Shown here: positions 35,789 through 44,333 of the stretch, one piece after another
Layout of the letters: every line of letters starts with the position of its first letter
How positions within the stretch are numbered: position 1 is the first letter of the stretch
Assembly (NCBI GenBank): GCA_030684815.1
Contig: JAUXXQ010000211.1
Coordinates: forward strand, 1-52,487
DNA: 52,487 nt
Reading direction: 5' to 3'
Source: Methylobacter sp.
Lineage (GTDB): Bacteria > Pseudomonadota > Gammaproteobacteria > Methylococcales > Methylomonadaceae
Notes under the pieces: generated by a model
What the model was told of the DNA's origin: nothing
Seen by the model: the letters and a program-made list of their open reading frames with translations, nothing else
Database searches by the model: none
Program-made: the position numbers and the translations under genes

Positions 35789-35803
35789 GTCAATTAGTTA
35801 GCG

Positions 35804-37351
35804 TTATTGCAGCCATACCTGATAGGTTTTTCTGCCATCTTCGAAAACAAACAATTGCTGGGGAATAATGCCGTTAGTGCGGAGTGAATCGGTTAATTGT
35901 TTAAAATCGATGAGGCCTGATGCCACGATACGAGCCAGCACATCTTCGGGAATAAGATGCTCCAAATCCAGCACCGCTTCGGCAGGCATTTTGATTGAAA
36001 CGCGCTGTTCCCCATCTTCATTGACACGCACACATAATAAGGTTGCCTGCTGGTCAAAGCTTAATGCTGTTAATGTCGGCTGCTCGATTGTCGGCAAATT
36101 ATAGTTTGTAGCCTGCCGGATAAGTTCTGCACCAACAGCCTGTTGCAGTAGCGGCCACCACGGCAAATTGACTTCTAGCTGTTGCAGTTGTTGGATTAAG
36201 CCCTGAAAAGCGCGCATCAGCAAAAATAAGTCGGCAGGCCCGGCCGAGCGAAACCACCAGCGATACTCGCCTAGCAGTTCGTTAACGGACTGACCCAACT
36301 GCCATTGGGTAGGATCAAACGGATGATTGACTAAAAAAGGTTGGAATAATAATTGGCATAAAGCGGGCAGGGCGCCGCTGATAGATGCTAGCTTTTTGCT
36401 GCCAAAACCCAGCGCTGCAAAGCAGTCTAGCGGTTTTACAGTACTGCGTTCGCGGCAACCGACAATCAACTTCAGCAGCGCCATTCTGCGCGTTTCGGCA
36501 ATCGAAATAGTGCAACCGTAATCGAGTAAGGTGACTTGCGGCTGACCAGAGTCGTCATAAGCATAAAAGATATTACCGGGATGCGGATCGCCATGCACTT
36601 CACCGGCAACAAACAAGCTTTTAAACAGCGTCAACACCAGTATTTTGCCGACTTCCAGACGATCTTGTTCCGACCAGTGAGCAATTTTGTTGATCAATAC
36701 GCCTTCGCCCCGGCTTTGCACCAGCATCCGATCAGTGCATAAATCCAGATACACGCCGGGTACTTTTAGTCCCGGCACCTGTACCATCCGGCCAAAATAA
36801 TCCTGTCTTTGCGCTTCTGAGCGATAATCAAGCTCACGTTGCATATTGTCATGCAGGCAGGTTTTGTAGGCATCAAGATCAAATCCCCAGCGCTTGACCG
36901 GGCCGACACCGGGCAATAAACCGACCAGACGCAATTCGGCATCGACGGCATCGGCAATATCGGGGTAGCGGATTTTTATGGCGACTTTTTCGCCGTTTTT
37001 AAGTTCGGCCAAATGCACTTGGCCTAAGGATGCGGCGGCAATGGCAGGCTCGATAGCGCGAAAAACGCTTTTAACTTTTCGCCCCAGCTCTTTTTCCAAC
37101 AACGGAATCATGGTTTTTAACGGCAAGGGTTCTATGCTTTCGACCAGGTCTTGAAACGGCGTATTGCCGTCAGTGCCGGCAAATAATTGGCCGACTTTCA
37201 TAGTGATGCCGCGCGCATCGGCAAATAATCCGGCGAGCGCCTGTTTGGCCAGCAGGCGCTCGGTTTCGTTTTGGCTGCGTTGGAGTTTTTTTACCGCCCG
37301 CCCGATGCGGAAAAATTGCAGGGCGCGTTTTAGTGTTTTGAGGATGGCCAT
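35804..37351 (-). CDS. ABC1/AarF-UbiB-family atypical kinase
   Basis: 515 residues. Family marks are the KxGQ motif (TMKVGQLFAG), the ATP-site lysine in VAIKIRYPDI, the catalytic GDPHPGNIFY and the metal-binding LLDYG. UbiB-family proteins support ubiquinone synthesis in some bacteria, but this one lacks an obvious C-terminal membrane anchor like that of UbiB, so I do not call it ubiB. The last 100 residues are unlike the usual kinase. It is followed on the same strand upstream by mtaB and the toxin-antitoxin pair. Confidence 0.85.
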   Translation of the reverse strand: MAILKTLKRALQFFRIGRAVKKLQRSQNETERLLAKQALAGLFADARGITMKVGQLFAGTDGNTPFQDLVESIEPLPLKTMIPLLEKELGRKVKSVFRAIEPAIAAASLGQVHLAELKNGEKVAIKIRYPDIADAVDAELRLVGLLPGVGPVKRWGFDLDAYKTCLHDNMQRELDYRSEAQRQDYFGRMVQVPGLKVPGVYLDLCTDRMLVQSRGEGVLINKIAHWSEQDRLEVGKILVLTLFKSLFVAGEVHGDPHPGNIFYAYDDSGQPQVTLLDYGCTISIAETRRMALLKLIVGCRERSTVKPLDCFAALGFGSKKLASISGALPALCQLLFQPFLVNHPFDPTQWQLGQSVNELLGEYRWWFRSAGPADLFLLMRAFQGLIQQLQQLEVNLPWWPLLQQAVGAELIRQATNYNLPTIEQPTLTALSFDQQATLLCVRVNEDGEQRVSIKMPAEAVLDLEHLIPEDVLARIVASGLIDFKQLTDSLRTNGIIPQQLFVFEDGRKTYQVWLQ

Positions 37352-37378
37352 GATTTATTTTTGGTAATGCTCAAGCAT

Positions 37379-37690
37379 TCAAATCATTTTAATGACCAGT
37401 TTCTTGCCGCAGGCATGAGCATACTTTTTTAGCGTTGAGAACGATGGCGAATAATGCTCGCTTCTAAGTGATGACTCCAAACGTGAAACCGCACTTTTGG
37501 TCGTTCCCATACGGATGGCAACTTCTTCCTGGGTCAATCCCGCTAACTTGCGCGCCTGAATGAGCGCGTTTAATGCTGTGTATTCTTCCTCCAACGCTTC
37601 CCATGCTGCCTGAAATCCTTCTCGGTACATAGCGCGTTCCAATTCCTCTTTGGCATTGAGTTGAACAGGTTTGAATTGTTCAGTATTCAT
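37379..37690 (-). CDS. XRE-family antitoxin (HigA-like)
   Basis: 103 residues. The C-terminal half is a helix-turn-helix (KLAGLTQEEVAIRMGTTKSA, then VSRLESSL), as in antitoxins partnered with phage Gp49-like toxins. It overlaps the toxin gene by 11 bases, a usual toxin-first arrangement. It probably binds the repeated half-sites upstream of the pair and represses it. Confidence 0.88.
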   Translation of the reverse strand: MNTEQFKPVQLNAKEELERAMYREGFQAAWEALEEEYTALNALIQARKLAGLTQEEVAIRMGTTKSAVSRLESSLRSEHYSPSFSTLKKYAHACGKKLVIKMI

Positions 37691-37910
37691 TTTTAACCAC
37701 CTTCAGTCGTTTGCGTGCAATTTTTAATTCCCGGTCTGGTGTTTCTTGTGTCTTTTTGATGAAACTATGCAAAATCACAATTTGCCGCCCAACCATGGTG
37801 CAATAAAATACGCGGCCAATGCCTTCATTACCTTTGCAGCGTAATTCGTAGAGTCCGTTACCCATAGCGCGTGAATGTGGTAAACGCAAATCAGCGCCTT
37901 GTTTTTCCAT
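37680..37910 (-). CDS. HigB/RelE-type toxin (phage Gp49-like), N-terminus probably lost by frameshift
   Basis: The ORF from the first ATG gives 76 residues with the family's conserved core (SRAMGNGLYELRCKGNEGIG, RVFYC, LHSFIKKTQETP). Full-length toxins are longer at the N-terminus. Upstream in the same frame the sequence continues naturally as KHIIEWPVGIYADFLRLISL, directly after a stop codon. A candidate ATG (37976-37978) lies in a different frame; adding one A to the A run behind it would give MCKKHIIEWPVG. So a 1-nt deletion seems to have removed the true start, and the gene may be inactive or yield only the shorter form. Confidence 0.75.
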   Translation of the reverse strand: MEKQGADLRLPHSRAMGNGLYELRCKGNEGIGRVFYCTMVGRQIVILHSFIKKTQETPDRELKIARKRLKVVKNEY

Positions 37911-37990
37911 TAAGGAAATTAAACGTAAAAAATCTGCGTAAATACCGACAGGCCATTCAATAATGTGCTTTTACACATTTTCATTAAAGT

Positions 37991-38035
37991 AGCTAACTTT
38001 CTAATTCATTGTGAAATGTTAGCGTAGATGCTAAC
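37991..38035. promoter_or_regulatory. Candidate operator of the toxin-antitoxin pair
   Basis: GTTAGC/GCTAAC half-sites occur three times: 37991-37997 (AGCTAAC), and as a palindrome at 38018-38023 and 38030-38035 with a 6-base spacer. They lie just upstream of the toxin and overlap the 3' end of mtaB. Such repeats are typical autoregulation sites for HTH antitoxins. Confidence 0.5.
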
Positions 38036-39326
38036 TTTTGCCAACGATTTCCCCAACAACACAACCTTCTTCAACAGCCGTCATCACGCAGTTTAGCGTT
38101 TTGTTTTCCACCGAAATATCGCCATCAATCACGCAACCAACGCGAAGATAATTCGGCGTATAACCGAATACCCGTTGTTTGTTATCGGCCAGGGCTTCGC
38201 TGTAGCCTTCCCATAACACCGGGAATTCATGCCCCAGATTACCTGCAAAAAACTTCTGTTTCATTTGCTCGGCTAGCTCATGCAACTGTCGGCTACGCTG
38301 TTTCTTGATGTCATTGCTCAGTTGACCCGGCAGGCTGGCGGCTTTGGTGCCTGCTCGGCTGGAATAGGTGAAGATGTGAATATGACCGAAACCGGTTTGT
38401 TTGATGAAGTCAAAACTGTCCTGCCATTCCTGTTCGGTTTCGCCAGGGAAGCCGACGATAATATCGGTGGTGATATTAAAATACGGAATTTTTGCCCGCA
38501 ACTGGCTGACAATGGCGGCGAATTCTTCGGTTTTACAGCGCCGTGCCATGCGCCGCAGCACCGTGTCCGAACCGCTTTGCAGCGGCAAATGCAAATGCGG
38601 CATCAGGCGCGGATTGCCAAACAGCTCGAAAAAATCATCCGGCAATTCCCAAGGTTCCAGTGAGCCTAACCTTAGTCGTGGAATATCCGTTTCCACCAAA
38701 ATGGCTTTGATTAAGTCGGACAAATTGTTGCCCAAATCACTGCCGTAACCACCTAAATGTACGCCGGTCAAAATAACTTCGGTGATGCCTTGCCGGTGCA
38801 GCGCATTAATTTCATCGATAACTGCCGCTACCGGGCGGCTGTGCTCGATGCCGCGCGCCACGGTGACGATACAAAAGGTGCAGCGGTAGCGGCAGCCATC
38901 CTGCACTTTAACGAAGGCACGTTGTCTGCCGCGCGTGAACAGCGATATTTCACCCGGTTCGGTGGACAGGGCGGGCATGGTGTCCATGTTCAATTCAGAC
39001 AAGGTTTTTTCGACCAGCCGATCTTTGTCCTTGTTGCTGACGATAAGGTCAACGCCCAATAAAGATGCGGCTTCCTCTTCATTTAAGGTGGCGTAACAGC
39101 CGCTGACCACGAGTTTGGCTTGTGGATTATCGCGGTGAATACGCCGTATCAATTGGCGCGATTTTCTGGCAGCATCTTGGGTCACAGCACAGGAATTGAT
39201 GACGATAAGCTGGGCGGCTTCGGCTTGGCGGATGATTTGATGGCCGGATTTTTGAAAGGCTTGCGCCCAGGTTTCCAGTTCGGCTTCGTTCAGGCGGCAG
39301 CCGAGTGTTTTAAGATGGACTTTCAT
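38031..39326 (-). CDS. mtaB: tRNA t6A37 methylthiotransferase MtaB
   Basis: About 431 residues, start set at the ATG at 39326 (MKVHLKTLGCRLNEAE); an upstream ATG at 39383 would add 19 unconserved residues. The N-terminal domain holds three cluster cysteines (GCRLNEAE, NSCAV, SGCYA), the radical SAM domain has CRYRCTFC, and a TRAM domain ends the protein. MtaB adds a methylthio group to t6A at position 37 of ANN-decoding tRNAs. The length and spacing fit MtaB rather than MiaB or RimO. Confidence 0.88.
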   Translation of the reverse strand: MKVHLKTLGCRLNEAELETWAQAFQKSGHQIIRQAEAAQLIVINSCAVTQDAARKSRQLIRRIHRDNPQAKLVVSGCYATLNEEEAASLLGVDLIVSNKDKDRLVEKTLSELNMDTMPALSTEPGEISLFTRGRQRAFVKVQDGCRYRCTFCIVTVARGIEHSRPVAAVIDEINALHRQGITEVILTGVHLGGYGSDLGNNLSDLIKAILVETDIPRLRLGSLEPWELPDDFFELFGNPRLMPHLHLPLQSGSDTVLRRMARRCKTEEFAAIVSQLRAKIPYFNITTDIIVGFPGETEQEWQDSFDFIKQTGFGHIHIFTYSSRAGTKAASLPGQLSNDIKKQRSRQLHELAEQMKQKFFAGNLGHEFPVLWEGYSEALADNKQRVFGYTPNYLRVGCVIDGDISVENKTLNCVMTAVEEGCVVGEIVGKS

Positions 39327-39376
39327 TATAAAAAGTAAATGTCGGGGTTTATTCGATAAAAAAAGGTAAAAGCTTG

Positions 39377-39414
39377 TCACCACGAAGTACGCGAAGTTTT
39401 ATTCTTCGTGGTGA
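39377..39414. repeat. Palindromic repeat with CACGAAG arms
   Basis: A perfect 11-bp inverted repeat (39377-39387 with 39404-39414) lies between the DUF1640-like gene and mtaB. Its loop also contains GCGAAG. The arm shares CACGAA with the larger palindrome at 42151-42208. Confidence 0.65.
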
Positions 39415-39491
39415 ATAAAGCGCTTTCAGTAATCCTATTTGGTTTGAGAGATTTGATGTTGCCTGTAGCTAATGAGAGGTTGAGTAAAAAA

Positions 39492-39854
39492 TCAAACAGT
39501 CGCAACCAATTTCAATAACAAGCCGGTAATAATGGTTAGCTGTAATAAACCAACACCGACGACCCAGCGGATTAATTCCGCTTTTGATTCGGTAATTTCT
39601 TTTTTGACGGTTTCAATATCGCGTTTTAAATCGGAACGCACCAGCTCAATCTTTAACTCGGTTTCTTTAATACGCGCATCCAAGTCTTTATTCGTTACCA
39701 GATTGTCCAGACTATGTTCCTGTTTCACATAATCAATCGTTGCATTAGTGGCTTGTCGATGCAATCGGGTAATGACTTCGGCCTGCGATTCAGTTAAGCC
39801 CGCCTGTTTTAACTCGGTTACAAACTCATGGGTGTCAAAGGTTAATGTGGTCAT
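39492..39854 (-). CDS. Coiled-coil membrane-anchored protein (DUF1640/CCDC90-like)
   Basis: 120 residues. The N-terminus (DTHEFVTELKQAGLTESQAE) matches the DUF1640 pattern; a long coiled coil (about 45-95) follows and one transmembrane helix closes the protein (about 96-116). The family includes the eukaryotic MCU regulator MCUR1 domain; bacterial members have no known role. It stands alone, with short gaps on both sides. Confidence 0.75.
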   Translation of the reverse strand: MTTLTFDTHEFVTELKQAGLTESQAEVITRLHRQATNATIDYVKQEHSLDNLVTNKDLDARIKETELKIELVRSDLKRDIETVKKEITESKAELIRWVVGVGLLQLTIITGLLLKLVATV

Positions 39855-39895
39855 TTCTACGCCTATATTTTACAGGGAATGTTTCACCCAAGGTT

Positions 39896-41125
39896 TTAGC
39901 CAAAAAACCAATAGGTGACAAAAATGGAGGCAACGATACCGGCTAAGTCGGCTATTATCCCACAGGCAGGGGCATGGCGAATACGTTTGATGCCGACTGC
40001 GCCGAAGTAAATTGCCAGCACATAAAAGGTGGTTTCGGTGCTGCCTTGCACAATCGACGATAGGCGTCCGGCAAACGAATCCGCGCCCAGCGTTTTCATT
40101 GTGTCGATCATCATCGCCCGGGCACCGCTGCCGCTGAACGGCTTGATCAATGCGGTCGGCAGTACATCGACAAAGCGGTCGTCAAGCAAAAAATAATGCA
40201 CAGTGGCGCGCGCCAGGTCGGCCAGTAAATCCAACGCGCCGCTGGCTCTGAACACGCCGATGGCCGCCAGCATTGCGACCAAATAAGGAATGAGGGTAAT
40301 CGCGGTTTGGAAACCTTCCTTAGCGCCTTCAATAAAGGCGTCGTAAGCATTAATTTCCTTGTTGATCGCACCGAGGATAAACGTGATGATCAGCGAAAAC
40401 AGGATGAAATTGCTGATGCTGGCCGATTGTTCCAGCATTTGCTGTTGCGGCAGACTGGAAAAATACGCCAATATACCGCCAATCAACAGCGTAAAGCCGC
40501 CTAAATACGCCAGGATGACCTTATCCAGCAGATTGATTTTTTGCACGAAGGCGACGGCAAGCAAACCGGCCAGCGTCGACATATAGGTGGCTATCAGAAT
40601 CGGGATGAAAACATCGGTCGGATTGGCCGCACCCAGTTGGGCGCGGTAGGTGAAAATCGTCACCGGAAACAAAGTTACCCCGGAGGTGTTGAGTACCAGA
40701 AACAGAATTTGCGCGTTACTGGCAGTTTCGGGATGCGGGTTAAGCGTTTGCAATTCCTGCATCGCCTTGATGCCCAACGGCGTTGCCGCATTATCCAAAC
40801 CCAGCGCATTGGCGGAAATGTTCATCACCATAGCGCCCAACGCGGGATGGCCTTTCGGCACCTCGGGCATTAGCCGGCTGAATAACGGCGTCAGGCTTTG
40901 CGTCAATAACTGGATAAAGCCACTCTTTTCGCCGATGCGCATGATACCGAGCCATAAGGCCAATATGCCGGTCAGGCCGATGGAAATTTCAAAAGCCGAT
41001 TTCGACATGGCGAATAGAGCGGCCATGATGTCCGCAAAAATCTGCTGGTCGCCGATGAAAACCAGTTTGAACAGCGCCATACAAAAGGCGGCGAGGAAGA
41101 AGCTTATCCAGATGATGTTTAGCAC
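39896..41125 (-). CDS. SpmA-SpmB fusion, nucleoside-recognition (Gate) membrane protein
   Basis: 409 residues with about ten hydrophobic spans. The N-terminal half corresponds to SpmA (MNISANALGLDNAATPLGIKAM) and the C-terminal half to SpmB (VLPTALIKPFSGSGARAMMI, IVQGSTETTFYVLAIYFGAV). Both carry the Gate domain pattern. In Bacillus the separate proteins take part in spore core dehydration; the fused form is common in non-sporulating gammaproteobacteria, where it is likely a transporter of unknown substrate. Confidence 0.88.
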   Translation of the reverse strand: MLNIIWISFFLAAFCMALFKLVFIGDQQIFADIMAALFAMSKSAFEISIGLTGILALWLGIMRIGEKSGFIQLLTQSLTPLFSRLMPEVPKGHPALGAMVMNISANALGLDNAATPLGIKAMQELQTLNPHPETASNAQILFLVLNTSGVTLFPVTIFTYRAQLGAANPTDVFIPILIATYMSTLAGLLAVAFVQKINLLDKVILAYLGGFTLLIGGILAYFSSLPQQQMLEQSASISNFILFSLIITFILGAINKEINAYDAFIEGAKEGFQTAITLIPYLVAMLAAIGVFRASGALDLLADLARATVHYFLLDDRFVDVLPTALIKPFSGSGARAMMIDTMKTLGADSFAGRLSSIVQGSTETTFYVLAIYFGAVGIKRIRHAPACGIIADLAGIVASIFVTYWFFG

Positions 41126-41366
41126 GATAGCGAAGTTAAGGGAGGTAGGAAAATATAATCATCCAAAATGAATTCATAACTAACTGATATTTATATGTTG
41201 TATTTTCTAAACTGGACGATTATTAATTTCCATCTCCCTAAGTAGTAAAAAAGGGCGTAAATGCTTTAAACTTGAACATCAAAGTATACTTAAAATTACG
41301 TTAATGCTGATCTGCTACATCCCCCGACCAGATTTAACGATTAAAATCAGTTTATAGAACTACCTT

Positions 41367-41954
41367 ATGGATACACACCTCGTTTTTTTCTTCTTATATT
41401 TGCTTGCCGTTGTTTATTTCACAGGCCTGGTTTTGCTCAATAGCCCCGCGCCGATAAAAATCAAAGAGGTCTACCTGTATTCAGGGACGCTCGCCCTGAT
41501 AGGCTGTATTAGCGAAGTGGCCATCAATAGCTTTTGTAGGGCAGTTTTCGACTCGCCGCTTTGGATTTATCAGGTAACACCTGTACACGGTGGCGACACC
41601 TCAACGTTTGCATTTTTTCAGTGGTCGCTTTATGGCTATCACCTTTATTATGTCCAGAAAAAGCTACAATCTTTTAATTTTAAACATGAAGAAGCTATTT
41701 TTGTCTTTGCGCTCTCTATCGATGCGTTATTGCTTGAAATATTCGTCAACCTTTCCAGCCTTTTTTTTCTGGATACATTTATATTTTATTATCTGCCCGG
41801 CGACATTGGACATTTAACCACCATTTTTGTTTTTCCTTTTTATCTTCTAGGGGGCGCTATATTGATTGGGATTTTTAATCGATTTTTAAAAGACCCCCTG
41901 TTTTTCGGTACGTTGAGTTTCTCTATTGCATTTATTTTTGTGTTTTTAGCGTAA
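41367..41954 (+). CDS. Polytopic membrane protein, unknown function
   Basis: 195 residues, with about six hydrophobic spans (about 3-23, 37-56, 84-100, 111-132, 148-175, 178-195). Between the second and third span is a conserved-looking loop (WIYQVTPVHGGDTSTFAFFQ). I do not recognise the family. AT content is higher than in neighbouring genes, and it is flanked by gaps of about 240 and 300 bases, so it is probably a single gene of accessory type. Confidence 0.6.
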   Translation: MDTHLVFFFLYLLAVVYFTGLVLLNSPAPIKIKEVYLYSGTLALIGCISEVAINSFCRAVFDSPLWIYQVTPVHGGDTSTFAFFQWSLYGYHLYYVQKKLQSFNFKHEEAIFVFALSIDALLLEIFVNLSSLFFLDTFIFYYLPGDIGHLTTIFVFPFYLLGGAILIGIFNRFLKDPLFFGTLSFSIAFIFVFLA

Positions 41955-42150
41955 GCATTAGGTAACTGCTCAGCCCCTGCTAAAAATAATTAAATGGGAT
42001 TTGGAAATTGCCCCTGTATCCATGCAGTCGACGGATTACACAGATAAGGCGGATTTACATAGATTTTTTAAAATATACCGTGCTTTATCAGTGATTAGAC
42101 GATTTTCGAGAAATAACATCCATTGATGATTATGGCCTGTAAAAAATAGA
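41955..42150. other. Gene-free stretch with an imperfect direct repeat
   Basis: No ORF is supported. GGATTACACAGAT (42033-42045) and GGATTTACATAGAT (42051-42064) form a tandem-like pair 18 bases apart, resembling dispersed intergenic repeats. A large palindrome follows. Confidence 0.45.
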
Positions 42151-42208
42151 GTCCACGTTTAGCACGAAAGCCACGAAATTTTCGTGTTTTTTCGTGCTAA
42201 ACGTGGAC
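42151..42208. repeat. Large nested palindrome
   Basis: A perfect 19-bp inverted repeat (42151-42169 with 42190-42208) encloses a second palindrome (CACGAAATTTTCGTG, 42172-42186). The whole 58-base unit lies 52 bases past the mnmA stop, with no flanking T run in the needed place, so it looks like a dispersed repeat as much as a terminator. Confidence 0.8.
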
Positions 42209-42260
42209 AACTTTTGGTATATCTTTTCAGGAAATAGCTTGAAAACTTGAACAACGAGTA

Positions 42261-43352
42261 TCATGTATTCGATTTAGACTCAATAATCCCGCCGCCAAGA
42301 CACACTTCACCATCATAAAATACCACGGATTGGCCGGGTGTAATCGCCCGTTGTGGCTGGTCAAATACAGCTTTGCAGCGGTCATCGCCTAACGGTTCTA
42401 AATGGCAGGCTTGGTCGGCTTGGCGATAGCGGGTTTTGGCACTGCAACGGATAGCTTTAGTCAACGGCTTGTTGTTGCACCAATCAAGCTGGCTGGCTTC
42501 CAGGGTGTTATGCAACATTAACGGGTGGTCATGGCCTTGGCCGACAATCAGGATATTGTTTTCCAAATCTTTTTCCAATACATACCAGGGCTCATCCGGC
42601 GCATTTTTAACGCCGCCTATGCCCAAGCCTTGGCGTTGGCCGAAGGTGTAATACATCAGGCCGTGATGCTGGCCGATGTGCTGGCCTTCCGGGGTGCGCA
42701 TTTCGCCGGGTTGCGTTGGCAGATAGCGTTGCAAAAATTCGGTGAATTTACGCTCGCCGATAAAACAAATGCCAGTGCTGTCTTTTTTGCGGCTGTTGGC
42801 GAAACCGGCTTTATCGGCCATTGCACGGATTTCGGGTTTGTGCAGATGGCCTATTGGAAACAGGGTGCGCGACAGCTGTTTTTGCCCCAGCGTGTACAGA
42901 AAATAGCTTTGTTCTTTATTCGGATCTAAGCCCTTGAGCAAAAAGTATTCGCCATTGTTTTCGGCGACTTGCGCATAGTGGCCGGTGGCGATATATTCCG
43001 CGCCTAAGTCTTCTATCGCATAATTTAAAAAGGCTTTAAATTTAACGTGTTTGTTGCACAAAATATCGGGGTTAGGTGTGCGGCCGGCTTTAAATTCGGA
43101 CAGGAAGACTTCAAACACCTCGTCCCAATATTCGGCGGCAAAATTCACGGTTTTCAGTTCAATGCCCAATTTATCGCAAACTTGTTGCGCATCGGCTAAA
43201 TCTTCCATCGCGGTGCAGTATTCGGTGCCATCGTCTTCTTCCCAGTTTTTCATAAACAAACCAGTGACTTGATGGCCTTGTTCCTGCAGCAATAACGCGG
43301 TTGCCGAGGAATCGACACCGCCGGACATGCCGACGATTATTTTTTTACTCAT
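42261..43352 (-). CDS. mnmA: tRNA-uridine 2-sulfurtransferase MnmA
   Basis: About 363 residues. The ATG at 43352 ([16 protein letters not shown]) overlaps the end of nudJ by 8 bases; a TTG two codons earlier is less likely. The PP-loop SGGVDSS binds ATP, and the two catalytic cysteines lie in [13 protein letters not shown] and [12 protein letters not shown]. MnmA makes 2-thiouridine at the wobble position of tRNA-Lys, Glu and Gln. The nudJ-mnmA pair is conserved. Confidence 0.97.
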   Translation of the reverse strand: MSKKIIVGMSGGVDSSATALLLQEQGHQVTGLFMKNWEEDDGTEYCTAMEDLADAQQVCDKLGIELKTVNFAAEYWDEVFEVFLSEFKAGRTPNPDILCNKHVKFKAFLNYAIEDLGAEYIATGHYAQVAENNGEYFLLKGLDPNKEQSYFLYTLGQKQLSRTLFPIGHLHKPEIRAMADKAGFANSRKKDSTGICFIGERKFTEFLQRYLPTQPGEMRTPEGQHIGQHHGLMYYTFGQRQGLGIGGVKNAPDEPWYVLEKDLENNILIVGQGHDHPLMLHNTLEASQLDWCNNKPLTKAIRCSAKTRYRQADQACHLEPLGDDRCKAVFDQPQRAITPGQSVVFYDGEVCLGGGIIESKSNT

Positions 43353-43806
43353 GGTCAAGATCGATAAATGATTTAAGCAAAGATAAAGGGTGGCGTTGCC
43401 CGCTGAGATATTCGTCTATACTGATCATCACCAAAGGACTGCGCAAACGATGTTGTTCGGCTTTGATCCCTTCGCGCGTTAACCAGTGTGTCGCGACGAT
43501 GCCTTCATCCAGCGGTTGTGCGGGGTTGTGCGAATGACAGCGGCCGGAAAAGCATACACGGACAAAGCTGGGGGAGTCAGGGTTTTTGCGCCAGAGCTGG
43601 ATAGAAACGATGTGTTCAGGCTCAAATTGCCAGCCGGTTTCTTCCTGCACTTCGCGCTTGACGGCGGCAATCAGGTCTTCACCTGCTTCAAGATGGCCGG
43701 CAGGCTGGTTAAATTGTAAACCGTTGGTAGTTTCTTCTTCTACGAATAAAAAACGTTGGTTTTGCTCAATAACTGCGGCAACGGTAACGTGCGGTTTCCA
43801 AACCAT
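43345..43806 (-). CDS. nudJ: NUDIX phosphohydrolase NudJ
   Basis: About 153 residues from the ATG at 43806 ([15 protein letters not shown]), which matches E. coli NudJ (MFKPHVTVACVV); an ATG 15 bases earlier is also open. The Nudix box [20 protein letters not shown] followed by TGW is complete. NudJ acts on pyrophosphates, including thiamine pyrophosphate and nucleoside triphosphates. The motif LRSPLV and the C-terminal SGQRHPL also match NudJ. Confidence 0.93.
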   Translation of the reverse strand: MVWKPHVTVAAVIEQNQRFLFVEEETTNGLQFNQPAGHLEAGEDLIAAVKREVQEETGWQFEPEHIVSIQLWRKNPDSPSFVRVCFSGRCHSHNPAQPLDEGIVATHWLTREGIKAEQHRLRSPLVMISIDEYLSGQRHPLSLLKSFIDLDHE

Positions 43807-43939
43807 GATGCTAAATTCCAACTACAAAAAGCTGATATTTTACTGGATTCAACGATATTATGCTGGCAAAAAAAGACGCAGCAGGAAAGGAATGTGCGGT
43901 TTGTATCACTATTTGATTTAATTTGTTGGCATATTGGAG

Positions 43940-43968
43940 TTGAAATTCGTGGGAATTGGCACTATGTT
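43940..43968 (+). promoter_or_regulatory. Candidate promoter of clpS-clpA
   Basis: TTGAAA (43940-43945) and TATGTT (43963-43968) are 17 bases apart, 31 bases before the clpS start. Confidence 0.45.
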
Positions 43969-43998
43969 AGTGCTTAAAGTATTTTTAATTTTACGATT

Positions 43999-44322
43999 AT
44001 GTCCGATTTTGAACCGTTTAAAGATAAAGATGGCGGCTTGGCTGTTCAGGAAGCCAAGCCTAAGTTAAAAAGACCCCCTTTATATAAAGTGATCCTGTTA
44101 AATGATGATTTTACGCCCATGGATTTTGTCATTGAGATTTTGATGAATTTTTTTGCCATGTCCGAAGAAAAAGCGACGCAGGTAATGCTGCAAGTCCATA
44201 CGCAAGGGGTTGGTGTGTGCGGTCTGTATTCCAAAGATGTTGCCGAAACCAAGGTTTATATAGTTAACGATTATTCACGGGAGCATCACCATCCGTTGAT
44301 GTGCTCGATGGAAGAAGTGTAG
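43999..44322 (+). CDS. clpS: ClpS adaptor of the N-end rule
   Basis: 107 residues. The folded core begins after a flexible N-terminal arm of about 25 residues and has the family marks [20 protein letters not shown] and the [20 protein letters not shown] stretch; the N-degron pocket residues (NDD, H) are present. ClpS delivers proteins with hydrophobic N-terminal residues to ClpAP. clpA begins 11 bases after its stop. Confidence 0.96.
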   Translation: MSDFEPFKDKDGGLAVQEAKPKLKRPPLYKVILLNDDFTPMDFVIEILMNFFAMSEEKATQVMLQVHTQGVGVCGLYSKDVAETKVYIVNDYSREHHHPLMCSMEEV

Positions 44323-44333
44323 GTGGAGAACTT

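Noticed and set aside
39896-41125. Sporulation function for the SpmA/SpmB fusion
   Set aside because: No other sporulation gene is present and the fused form is common in bacteria that do not sporulate.
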